From: Candidatus Roizmanbacteria bacterium RIFCSPHIGHO2_01_FULL_39_8 | GTDB lineage: Bacteria > Patescibacteriota > Microgenomatia > UBA1406 > GWC2-37-13 | Reading direction: 5' to 3' | Assembly (NCBI GenBank): GCA_001789355.1 | Contig: MFZI01000030.1 | Location: forward strand, 1-8,453 | DNA length: 8,453 nt | Shown: positions 1-6,076 of the stretch, one piece after another | Layout of the letters: every line of letters begins with the position of its first letter | Position numbering within the stretch: the first letter of the stretch is position 1 | The notes under the pieces: model-generated | The model's input: only the letters and a program-made list of their open reading frames with translations | Databases searched by the model: none | Told to the model about the DNA's origin: nothing | Made by a program: the position numbers and the translations under genes

Positions 1-2
1 CA

Positions 3-371
3 GAAAGAGCAGAAGCATTGATGAAACTTGATGATTTTGAGGCGGAAAGCGTGGATGATTTAATGTCTGCTGTGCCTTTAGATTATCCTGACAGGTCGCG
101 ATCAAGCATTGCCCCAACAGAAGAAATAATGCAGCTCGATATTCAAGATGGTGTTTTTCCTGGAGGTCAAATCATGGTTGCATGGCCAGTGAATAGACAT
201 GGTTTAATTCTTGGAATTCCTTGGGGACCTCCAATCTTAGGAAAGGATGGGGAATACCATCAGGGATTAGAGGCAATGTTAGAATTAATAGACCCTGATT
301 CATATGGAGCAGTTGTTATCGATCGAGATAATATTCCGCAATTTCCTCAAGGTTCGTGGCAATCTCATTAA
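3..371 (+). CDS. Hypothetical protein, C-terminal part (probably 5'-truncated by the window edge)
   Basis: I do not recognise this protein. The frame is open to the left edge of the window, and the residues before the first possible starts (TTG at 18, ATG at 21) read as a plausible charged helix (ERAEAL). The gene therefore probably begins outside the window, although a start at 21 cannot be excluded. No clear Shine-Dalgarno precedes 21. From ATG 21 there are 116 residues. The first 40 or so are acidic (many D and E), and the rest looks like a small folded domain with a glycine/proline-rich stretch around ILGIPWGPPILGKDGEY and an end rich in aspartate (VVIDRDNIP). No membrane segment, signal peptide or catalytic motif is visible. 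The stop is TAA. The following gene is separated by a repeat element and appears to have its own promoter, so shared function with it is not implied. Confidence 0.6.
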   Translation, partial: ERAEALMKLDDFEAESVDDLMSAVPLDYPDRSRSSIAPTEEIMQLDIQDGVFPGGQIMVAWPVNRHGLILGIPWGPPILGKDGEYHQGLEAMLELIDPDSYGAVVIDRDNIPQFPQGSWQSH

Positions 372-431
372 TTGCCTTACAAATCTGCTCTTGCTCAATG
401 GACTACATGCTACAAAAGTAGGAGAAAGGAC

Positions 432-440
432 TGATATAAT
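432..440 (+). promoter_or_regulatory. Extended -10 promoter, likely for the DUF475 gene
   Basis: The sequence TGATATAAT is a perfect extended -10 element (TG-n-TATAAT). No good -35 box lies 16-18 bp upstream, which extended -10 promoters can tolerate. Transcription would begin near 447, giving a leader of about 150 nt that carries the inverted-repeat element before the ATG at 599. It is also possible that this promoter predates the repeat and that a later insertion lengthened the leader. Confidence 0.45.
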
Positions 441-460
441 AGTATCTTCAAAGTTATTTA

Positions 461-588
461 TTTAACTGACTTACGCAAAAAATTATTGTTCGAGCAAAAC
501 GAAGTGGAGTCGAGAACCCAGTCAGACTTGGGCGGGAACTTACTTCTCGATTCGCTAACGCTCGCTCGAAGAATATCTGCGTAACATG
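461..588. repeat. Compound inverted-repeat (MITE-like) element with possible target-site duplication
   Basis: Three sets of matching arms are nested: TTACGCA (471-477) with TGCGTAA (578-584), TTCGAGC (489-495) with GCTCGAA (564-570), and TCGAGAA (510-516) with TTCTCGA (544-550). A smaller CCCA/TGGG pair (517-520 and 529-532) lies in the centre. The outer ends resemble transposon terminal inverted repeats, TGACTTACGCA on the left and TCATGTTACGCA on the right with one gap. The 9-mer AGTTATTTA occurs exactly at 452-460 and 589-597, immediately outside, as a duplicated target site would. There is no transposase or open frame inside, so if mobile it would need help in trans. There is no T-run after the hairpin, so it is not a standard intrinsic terminator. 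The boundary is set by the direct repeat and could be wrong by several bases. Confidence 0.6.
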
Positions 589-598
589 AGTTATTTAA

Positions 599-1522
599 AT
601 GAATATTCTTTCAATCATCCTTACTATTCTAGGCCTCTCTCTTTTTGAGATTATCTCAAGCATCGATAATGCGATCATCAATGCCGAGGTTCTCTCGACG
701 ATGAAGCAGAAGGCGAGGAGATGGTTTCTAGTCTGGGGTCTTTTGATCGCAGTGTTTCTCATGCGAGGACTCCTTCCCTGGGCGATTGTTTGGGCGGTAT
801 CTCCCCAACTTGGACCGGTCGGCTCTCTTCTTGCCGCCTTCAGCAGCGATCCCAAGGTACATGCAGCGATAGAGCAATCTTCTCCCATTCTTCTTATGTT
901 TGGAGGAACGTTTCTTATTTTCCTTTTTTTCCACTGGCTATTCATGGAGGATAAAAACTTCGGACTGCCGGGTGAGAGATTTGTTAGAAGACAAGCTGTT
1001 TGGTTCTATGCGATCGTTTCTGTTATTCTTGCTGTTATTGTTTGGTATGCATTGAAATCCCACCCGGTGATTGCTTTTGGAGCAGTGCTTGGATCTACTG
1101 CTTTTTTTATTATTCATGGATTCAGGCAAAATGCGGAACTTGAAGAAAAGAAACTACTCGATAAAAAGAGTAATTTAAGTGATTTGAGCAAAATTCTATA
1201 TCTCGAGGTAATCGACGCCACCTTCTCGATAGACGGAGTGATTGGAGCTTTTGCTTTTACCTTATCTGTTCCTTTGATTTTGCTAGGAAATGGGTTGGGT
1301 GCAATAGTTCTTCGTCAGCTGACCGTCGGCAACATCGACAAAATCAAAACATACCGCTATTTGAAAAACGGAGCAATGTACTCGATTTTATTCTTGGGTC
1401 TTATCATGGTTTTGGACGGTTTCGGATTCCATATTCCTACCTGGTTTTCACCAATCATCACCTTCGGGATCGTCGCGTATTTCTTTTGGCTCTCCAAGAA
1501 AAGTGTCACAGAAAGAAGTTGA
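599..1522 (+). CDS. TerC-like integral membrane protein, DUF475 family
   Basis: This 307-residue protein has about eight or nine hydrophobic segments and belongs to the DUF475 group of the TerC/LysE-type membrane superfamily. Two signature repeats with acidic residues inside membrane helices are clear: EIISSIDNAIINAEVL (E17, D23, N24) near the N-terminus and YLEVIDATFSIDGVIG (E203, D206, D212) in the second half. In TerC relatives these helices are thought to form a metal site, and members are linked to metal-ion efflux (manganese, calcium) or to tellurite resistance. For DUF475 itself the substrate is not established, so transport of a divalent metal is an inference. The start at ATG 599 is forced, because an in-frame TAA lies directly before it at 596-598. 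No Shine-Dalgarno is present. A lysine/glutamate-rich cytoplasmic loop (about 178-195) separates the two halves. The gene stands alone, converging on the tRNA gene 16 bp downstream. Confidence 0.88.
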   Translation: MNILSIILTILGLSLFEIISSIDNAIINAEVLSTMKQKARRWFLVWGLLIAVFLMRGLLPWAIVWAVSPQLGPVGSLLAAFSSDPKVHAAIEQSSPILLMFGGTFLIFLFFHWLFMEDKNFGLPGERFVRRQAVWFYAIVSVILAVIVWYALKSHPVIAFGAVLGSTAFFIIHGFRQNAELEEKKLLDKKSNLSDLSKILYLEVIDATFSIDGVIGAFAFTLSVPLILLGNGLGAIVLRQLTVGNIDKIKTYRYLKNGAMYSILFLGLIMVLDGFGFHIPTWFSPIITFGIVAYFFWLSKKSVTERS

Positions 1523-1538
1523 ACCAGTTTGTTCGGGG

Positions 1539-1621
1539 TGGGCGAGGAGGGAGTCGAACCCTCACGAGGTTTCCCTCATAAGTTTTTGAGACTTACCTGT
1601 ATGCCATTCCAGCACTCGCCC
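1539..1621 (-). tRNA. tRNA-Leu, anticodon CAA
   Basis: Read on the minus strand, a full type II cloverleaf folds. The acceptor stem GGGCGAG/CTCGCCC has 7 perfect pairs and discriminator A. The D stem is CTG/CAG, and the anticodon stem TAAGT/ACTTA encloses loop CTCAAAA, giving anticodon CAA (plus-strand 1586-1588) that reads UUG. A long variable arm has stem GAGG/CCTC closed by a GAAA tetraloop. The T arm is GAGGG/CCCTC with loop TTCGACT. The long variable arm, A73 and the anticodon all agree with leucine. The terminal CCA is not encoded, since the bases after the discriminator are CCC, so a CCA-adding enzyme would be needed. There is no intron. Confidence 0.95.
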
Positions 1622-1643
1622 TCAGCCTAATATCAATTCTCTC

Positions 1644-1652
1644 ATTATAGCA
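1644..1652 (-). promoter_or_regulatory. Extended -10 promoter for tRNA-Leu
   Basis: On the minus strand this reads TGCTATAAT, a perfect extended -10 (TG-n-TATAAT). Initiation would fall near 1637, about 16 nt before the mature tRNA 5' end at 1621. The -35 region (about 1667-1672, TATAAG on the minus strand) is weak. Confidence 0.6.
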
Positions 1653-1671
1653 TTTAACCGTCTATTCTTAT

Positions 1672-1754
1672 ACCCGCCTGTTCTTACCTCAAAACTTAAC
1701 TCATCTTGGCCGATTCGGCGGATCGACGTTTTGAGGTGTGAATCCTTGGCGGGT
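1672..1754. repeat. Nested inverted repeat (ACCCGCC / ACCTCAAAAC arms)
   Basis: The outer arms ACCCGCC (1672-1678) and GGCGGGT (1748-1754) enclose inner arms ACCTCAAAAC (1686-1695) and GTTTTGAGGT (1728-1737), both perfect. A small palindrome CCGATTCGG (1710-1718) sits at the centre. The arms are in register, so a single long interrupted hairpin can form. The left end lies just upstream of the tRNA-Leu promoter and overlaps its weak -35 region by one base. The right end lies about 60 bp upstream of the CBS-gene promoter. No T-run follows on either strand that would make it an ordinary terminator. Confidence 0.7.
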
Positions 1755-1759
1755 TTAAA

Positions 1760-1802
1760 ATTCTGTAAAACTCTCCGCCAGCTGGCGGATCATTAACAGA
1801 AT
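1760..1802. repeat. Nested inverted repeat with perfect 16-bp palindromic core
   Basis: The arms ATTCTGT (1760-1766) and ACAGAAT (1796-1802) flank a perfect 16-bp palindrome, TCCGCCAGCTGGCGGA (1774-1789). It shares the CCGCC/GGCGG motif and the string GGCGGATC with the neighbouring element at 1672-1754, which suggests a common repeat family. It ends 12 bp before the -35 box of the CBS-protein promoter, so it could also serve as a protein-binding site. Confidence 0.7.
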
Positions 1803-1814
1803 CTAAAATACATA

Positions 1815-1843
1815 TTGACTATTCATTAATTGGGTAGTAAGAT
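1815..1843 (+). promoter_or_regulatory. Sigma-70-type promoter for the CBS-domain gene
   Basis: TTGACT (1815-1820) matches the -35 consensus at 5 of 6 bases. It is followed after exactly 17 bp by TAAGAT (1838-1843), which matches the -10 consensus at 4 of 6. Transcription would begin near 1850. This puts the upstream TTG at 1830 outside the message and supports ATG 1866 as the true start, with a leader of about 16 nt. Confidence 0.65.
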
Positions 1844-1865
1844 TGGTCTTGGACAGAGAAGTCCT

Positions 1866-2849
1866 ATGATAGAACTCAAAGATATCATCAAAACGGGCAA
1901 CATCATCAAGATATCTCCCGAGGAGACGTTGTCATCTGCGTTATCTCTTACCCGCACTTCTCACGATTCCGTTTTCGTTTTCGACGACAAAAATTCATAT
2001 ATGGGAGTAATTAACCCCTATTATTGTCTTATCAAATCCTCTTTTCCAGGCAATGCAAAAGTGAAACATTGTCTTTACCACCCGCCGAAAGTGCGGGTTC
2101 ATTTTTCTCTGGCTAAGGTCGCAGGGAATTTTATAGAATCAAAAGTTCATTATTTGCCAGTTTTTGATGACGCTGATCGTTTCCTTGGTATCATCTCGGC
2201 CAGACATTTGCTATCTTTTTATCGAAATTCGCCTTTTTTATCCCAAATTCAAGTAAAAGAACTTCTTAAATCCAAAAAAAGACCCGTGATCACGATTTCG
2301 GACGAAGAATCAGTCACCACAGCTGTTCATCTTTTTAAAAAAACAAGAGTGTCGAAACTGGTAGTCATAGGGAGAGATTTTAAGTTAAAAGGTGTGTTAA
2401 GTTACTACGATCTTATTGCATATCTCATAAGTCCCAAAAATTCTGAGCATAAAGGAGAGAGAGAAGGAAATCAGGTCAGTTTTTATCACCAAAAAATAAA
2501 AAATTTTGTCAAAACATATGCGATGACTCTCAAGACAGAAAATTACCTTTCCCAGGCGCTCGATCTCATTTTAAAAAAGAAAATAGGAAGCATCATTATT
2601 ATAGATGGGGAAAAACATCCCATCGGGATTGTCACTACCAAGGATTTCCTTGCGATGATTATGAGGAACGGCAATGGAAAGAAAGCCGACTCCATCAGCG
2701 AGAAACTTTCAAATCAAGGCCTCCGGATCGGAGGCTTTTTTAATCAGGTAAATTCAAAGGTCAAGAAATTCCAATACACGGAAATTCGAAATCTTTTATT
2801 CAAAAATTCAATTAAAAGGTTTTATTCCAAATATATTCTTCAGTCTTAG
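1866..2849 (+). CDS. Four-CBS-domain protein (two tandem Bateman modules)
   Basis: This soluble 327-residue protein consists mainly of four CBS repeats at roughly residues 4-58, 70-118, 131-188 and 215-268. Each ends in the typical pattern of a hydrophobic strand, glycine, then a short acidic or basic helix (YMGVINPYY, FLGIISARHLL, LKGVLSYYDLI, PIGIVTTKDFL). CBS pairs usually bind adenine nucleotides and regulate an attached or partner protein. No catalytic domain is attached here, so a stand-alone sensor role is inferred. The last 60 residues are basic, not CBS-like and not recognised. I loosely recall that some CPR CBS proteins end in a ribosome-hibernation-like domain, but this tail is too short to claim it. 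ATG 1866 is preferred over an in-frame TTG at 1830 because the promoter lies between the TTG and the ATG; GAGAAG lies about 7 nt upstream. An intrinsic-terminator-like hairpin lies inside the gene at 2716-2741. Confidence 0.85.
   Translation: MIELKDIIKTGNIIKISPEETLSSALSLTRTSHDSVFVFDDKNSYMGVINPYYCLIKSSFPGNAKVKHCLYHPPKVRVHFSLAKVAGNFIESKVHYLPVFDDADRFLGIISARHLLSFYRNSPFLSQIQVKELLKSKKRPVITISDEESVTTAVHLFKKTRVSKLVVIGRDFKLKGVLSYYDLIAYLISPKNSEHKGEREGNQVSFYHQKIKNFVKTYAMTLKTENYLSQALDLILKKKIGSIIIIDGEKHPIGIVTTKDFLAMIMRNGNGKKADSISEKLSNQGLRIGGFFNQVNSKVKKFQYTEIRNLLFKNSIKRFYSKYILQS
2716..2741 (+). terminator. Intrinsic-terminator-like hairpin inside the CBS-protein gene
   Basis: GCCTCC (2719-2724) and GGAGGC (2730-2735) form a perfect GC-rich stem with a 5-nt loop, extended by a G-U and two A-U pairs, and six T follow at 2736-2741. 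This is textbook intrinsic-terminator geometry, but it lies about 110 nt before the stop codon of the gene it is in. In that frame it encodes GLRIGGFF. A shift to the -1 frame at the T-run would meet TAA at 2741-2743. No other terminator is seen before the next gene. Confidence 0.6.
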
Positions 2850-2884
2850 TCTCCATCCACAATAAATCTGTAAATTAATTTTCG

Positions 2885-2890
2885 TATAAT
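2885..2890 (+). promoter_or_regulatory. -10 box TATAAT for a near-leaderless transcript
   Basis: A perfect TATAAT ends 9 bp before the ATG at 2900, so the expected start point (about 2897) gives a leader of only about 3 nt. No convincing -35 box is present (about 2862-2867 reads ATAAAT), and no Shine-Dalgarno precedes the ATG. Both facts fit leaderless initiation. The alternative is that the gene is read through from the CBS gene, 50 bp upstream. Confidence 0.45.
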
Positions 2891-2899
2891 ACATAAAGA

Positions 2900-4438
2900 A
2901 TGAAAATGAAATGGATTATACTCGGAACTATTCTGCTCCTTTCGTTTTTTATTCGTGCGTGGCAATTAGACAAGAATCCAGCTGGTTTTTTTTGTGATGA
3001 AGCATCTATAGGATATAATGCATATTCCATATTTAAAACAGGTAAAGACGAGTGGGGTGTTACCTTCCCACTTTTTTTTAAGGCTTTTGGAGAATATAAA
3101 AATCCTGTTTTCATCTATTCCTCGATACCTTCCATCGCTTTGTTTGGTTTAAATGAATTTAGTTTGAGATTAACCTCTGTTTTGTATGGAACTTTGACAA
3201 TATTGGTATTGTATCTCTGGTTAAGAAAATTATTCGACGAGAATACTGCAGTCTGGGGAAGTTTTTTTTTAGCAATTTCTCCTTGGCATATTCATTTCAG
3301 TCGGGTGGGCTTCGAACTCATTTCCTCAGTCTTCTGGGTCAGCCTTTCTTTTTATTTATTGTATAAATCGTTTGCTAATATTTTAATATATCCCTTTGGT
3401 GCAATTTCACTTTTGATAAGCTATTTTACGTATTCGCCACCAAAGATCTATTTGCCGATTTTATTCTTATTTTTTTTCATTATTTACTACAAAAAATTAG
3501 TTGTTTTAATAAAGCATAAGTTTATTTGGTTTATATCACTGCTTATCTTTTTACTGTTCGTTATTCTTTTGCTTCCATCGATTCAGGATAATTCCTTTTG
3601 GGCACGTTGGGTGCAAGTGAGGCAGGGTGAACTGACGATAGATTTCTTACGTCAGGCGTACCTTAATCATTTTAGTTTTGATTTTTTGTTCAGTAAGGGT
3701 GATATTGATTTTTCAGGTCAGTTCATTACAAGACACTCTATTCGAGGCATGGGTGAGTTGTACTGGATTCAGCTACCATTTATTATGGTTAGCCTTAGTC
3801 TGTTATTCAACTCTAAAATGAGAAAGGGAGCTCTGTTTTTTATTCTATTCTTGTTGATTTATCCCTTAGGATCAGTTTTTACTTCGATTGCACCTCAAGC
3901 GACACGATCCGTCGTAGGAGTTATTCCTTTTCAGGTGTTAACAGCATTAGGAATTACAGCCTTTTTGTCATATTTTAAGAATAAATTGTTACGAAAAACT
4001 TTAATGCTTTTTTTGATTGTAACCATTGTTTTATCTTTTTCTAATTTTATAAATCTTTACAAAAAGTATCCAAACTATTCGTCGGACTATTGGGGATGGC
4101 AATACGGGCCAAAGGAAATCATGGCCTATTTTTTGAAAAATAGTGGCAAGTATGACGAGATGTTTATGAGCGGGGAGTTCAATGCAGGGGAGATATTTCT
4201 TTCTTTCTATGACCCAGAGGGTACATGTAAAAATAAATGTAAGATGGGCCAGCTGAGGGATACGCCCGAATTGTATGATCCAGTAAAACGCCAACTTTTC
4301 TCAATGGGTCCCGACTACCTTACAAATTCTAAATTTAAAGACAACTTTATCATAAAACATACAATCCGCTATCCGGATGGAAAAGTGGCTTTCTTTATCG
4401 GAGAAGTCAAGAAAGGGACGCGGCTTGAGATGTTATGA
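2900..4438 (+). CDS. PMT/ArnT-like GT-C membrane glycosyltransferase
   Basis: This 512-residue multi-pass membrane protein belongs to the dolichyl-/polyprenyl-phosphate-mannose (PMT_2/ArnT-like) superfamily. These enzymes transfer a sugar from a polyprenyl-phosphate donor to a lipid, glycan or protein on the outer face of the membrane. After the first helix (about 5-21) comes the first external loop with the expected acidic pair, D33-E34 in FFCDEASIGYNAYSI, then FGEYKNPVFIY (63-73). The motif SPWHIHFSRVGFE (127-139) is typical of bacterial members. About ten or more hydrophobic helices run to residue 383, followed by an external soluble domain (about 384-512) with a CKNKC pair (C443, C447) that might form a disulfide or bind metal. 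Donor and acceptor cannot be predicted. ATG 2900 is used, though ATG 2906 is equally possible. The last 6 nt overlap the end of the convergent gene. Confidence 0.87.
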   Translation: MKMKWIILGTILLLSFFIRAWQLDKNPAGFFCDEASIGYNAYSIFKTGKDEWGVTFPLFFKAFGEYKNPVFIYSSIPSIALFGLNEFSLRLTSVLYGTLTILVLYLWLRKLFDENTAVWGSFFLAISPWHIHFSRVGFELISSVFWVSLSFYLLYKSFANILIYPFGAISLLISYFTYSPPKIYLPILFLFFFIIYYKKLVVLIKHKFIWFISLLIFLLFVILLLPSIQDNSFWARWVQVRQGELTIDFLRQAYLNHFSFDFLFSKGDIDFSGQFITRHSIRGMGELYWIQLPFIMVSLSLLFNSKMRKGALFFILFLLIYPLGSVFTSIAPQATRSVVGVIPFQVLTALGITAFLSYFKNKLLRKTLMLFLIVTIVLSFSNFINLYKKYPNYSSDYWGWQYGPKEIMAYFLKNSGKYDEMFMSGEFNAGEIFLSFYDPEGTCKNKCKMGQLRDTPELYDPVKRQLFSMGPDYLTNSKFKDNFIIKHTIRYPDGKVAFFIGEVKKGTRLEML

Positions 4439-6076
4439 TTTGATGAGAAAGGAAATTTTTTCTGCCGGAAATCTTGCTTCATTCTTAAAAATATATACCG
4501 GCGGATGATCGTAACTTTGGAAAGATTCATCAGCCCAATCATCAGAGATGAAAAAAGGATAGTTGGTAAACTGTTTCTCCAAGCGAAAACCGAGTTGTCC
4601 GGAAAATAATTTTTTGTACATTAAAGAAGTATAGGGATAACTTTTGGAATTCCTCAAAATTGAGTAGAAAACCCGTCTGCTGCTGATGATAAAATAATCA
4701 CTTTGGGAAAGTTGACTCGCCAAAAGATCTATTTTTTTTTCATCATCAGGTTGATCATATACCTGCAAAGAAACTAGATTGTATTGTTCCGGAAGATAAT
4801 ACTGGTCTTTTCCCTCATCGAGTATGGGGAGGGGCAGACTGTCGTCCCAATGTTCGCCAGCGATCGTACTTTTTTCAGATACTCTGCCATATATCCATGA
4901 AGAAGCTGCAACACGAGTGTTTGGCTTGAGATAGAGATTCGTAAAGTAAACAATTCCATTCGTGGCAATCAAAAAAAGAAAAAAAATCTTCACATTTTTT
5001 TTAAACTTCATAAGTGAGTAAGCGGCAAAAAGAGAAAGGAAAGGAATGAGAAGAATATAGTATCGAGAAAATTTATTAAACCAAGCCCCAGACCAGGCAA
5101 AATAGGCGAGGGGAAAGATAAGCAAAACGATGAGAAGAAATGAGCGGGGGGGCCGATACAATTTCCTGGCCAGCATAAGAAAGCCTAGAACGGCAAGAGG
5201 AAGCGACACGAACCCGAAGGTAAGCGGAAAAATTCTGAATAACTGGTAAAGATAGGGGATTGTCCCCTCATAAATGATGACAAAGGGAGGTTTATTCAAT
5301 CCGAGGACGACACTTTGCATATAACGTTGCTCTTCATTAAAGCGGCTAAAGTCAATTATCTGGTAGGGTGCCAATATGGTCGAACTAAAAATAAAAATGA
5401 CCAAAAGAAATATAAAATAGAGCGTCAGTCTTAGTTTCTTTCCCGTTGTGATCAAAAGGAAAACAAAAGTAGTAAGCGGTATCATAAAAAATGACGCCGC
5501 TGTTATTTTACTCGCCGCCGCCAACCCTAAAATCAGTCCCACCAAAGGGAAGAGTTTAAAGCGGTTCTTTTTTATAATCAAGCAACATATATAAACAATA
5601 AGTGAAAGAAAGAAGGTTAGGATTGCTTCTGTAGTGATAAAGTGGGCGTGTTGAATGATTCCGGGAGAAAAAATAAATATGAAAAGAGCGATAAAGCCGA
5701 TTTTCTCATCAAATAACAATTTTGCCGTATGAAAAATCACGAGCGCGGCACAGACCATAATCAACGCGGAGAGGATGCGTCCAGAGAACAAGAAATTATT
5801 TATGAAAGGCGTCAGTATCGAAGTTAGTTTATAGAGGTAGAGTGGCAACGGGCCATAGTAAAACATGTGAGGATTCAAGGGAGATGAAGGAGATAAGAAC
5901 TCGCCCAAATTTTTTGGTAGTTGTATGTTTGAAGCGTTGACATATAGTCTTTCATCAGGATGGAGATAATGACCTCCATCCCAGCCAAATCCATATATAT
6001 TTAAAAAAGCCGAAATCGAAAGCAGAATAAAAAGCAAAACATTTTTTTTACTGAGCAGTTTAGTTCTATTGGTCAT
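4433..6076 (-). CDS. PMT-like GT-C membrane glycosyltransferase (HPDE motif)
   Basis: This 547-residue polytopic protein is a second member of the PMT_2-type GT-C family. A single helix (about 12-28) precedes the first external loop, which holds the acidic pair D41-E42 in HYLHPDERLY. FYYGPLPLYLYK (72-83) and SPGIIQHAHFITTE (137-150) match conserved positions of the family. Many hydrophobic helices follow up to about residue 375, then an external domain of about 170 residues rich in aromatic and charged residues. The frame is open upstream to ATG 6187, but that start would bury 37 unlikely residues inside the HAD gene. ATG 6076 places the start just before the first helix and overlaps the HAD stop (TAG, 6068-6066) by 11 nt, which points to translational coupling. 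No Shine-Dalgarno is close enough. The stop overlaps the end of the opposing glycosyltransferase gene by 6 nt, with no terminator between. Confidence 0.86.
   Translation of the reverse strand: MTNRTKLLSKKNVLLFILLSISAFLNIYGFGWDGGHYLHPDERLYVNASNIQLPKNLGEFLSPSSPLNPHMFYYGPLPLYLYKLTSILTPFINNFLFSGRILSALIMVCAALVIFHTAKLLFDEKIGFIALFIFIFSPGIIQHAHFITTEAILTFFLSLIVYICCLIIKKNRFKLFPLVGLILGLAAASKITAASFFMIPLTTFVFLLITTGKKLRLTLYFIFLLVIFIFSSTILAPYQIIDFSRFNEEQRYMQSVVLGLNKPPFVIIYEGTIPYLYQLFRIFPLTFGFVSLPLAVLGFLMLARKLYRPPRSFLLIVLLIFPLAYFAWSGAWFNKFSRYYILLIPFLSLFAAYSLMKFKKNVKIFFLFLIATNGIVYFTNLYLKPNTRVAASSWIYGRVSEKSTIAGEHWDDSLPLPILDEGKDQYYLPEQYNLVSLQVYDQPDDEKKIDLLASQLSQSDYFIISSRRVFYSILRNSKSYPYTSLMYKKLFSGQLGFRLEKQFTNYPFFISDDWADESFQSYDHPPVYIFKNEARFPAEKISFLIKS

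Noticed and set aside
471..584. Reading the 461-588 palindrome as a CRISPR repeat or a standard transcription terminator
   Set aside because: There is only one copy with no spacers, the arms are interrupted by mismatched stretches, and no T-run follows on either strand.
595..945. Open frames antisense or in other frames of the DUF475 gene (also 721-954, 728-934, 938-1129)
   Set aside because: They are shadows of a clearly recognisable membrane-protein gene and show no family features or promoters.
1830..1865. TTG start at 1830 adding 12 residues to the CBS protein
   Set aside because: The -10 box TAAGAT at 1838-1843 lies after this codon, so it would not be transcribed. ATG 1866 begins at the first residues of the CBS region.
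2980..3280. T-rich homopolymer runs in the first PMT gene as frameshift or phase-variation sites
   Set aside because: Runs of seven to nine T are expected in AT-rich hydrophobic coding sequence. The frame is intact through all of them, so there is no evidence of switching.
4031..4294. Minus-strand open frame inside the plus-strand glycosyltransferase (also 2875-3114)
   Set aside because: These are antisense shadows of the coding sequence, without recognisable domain or promoter.
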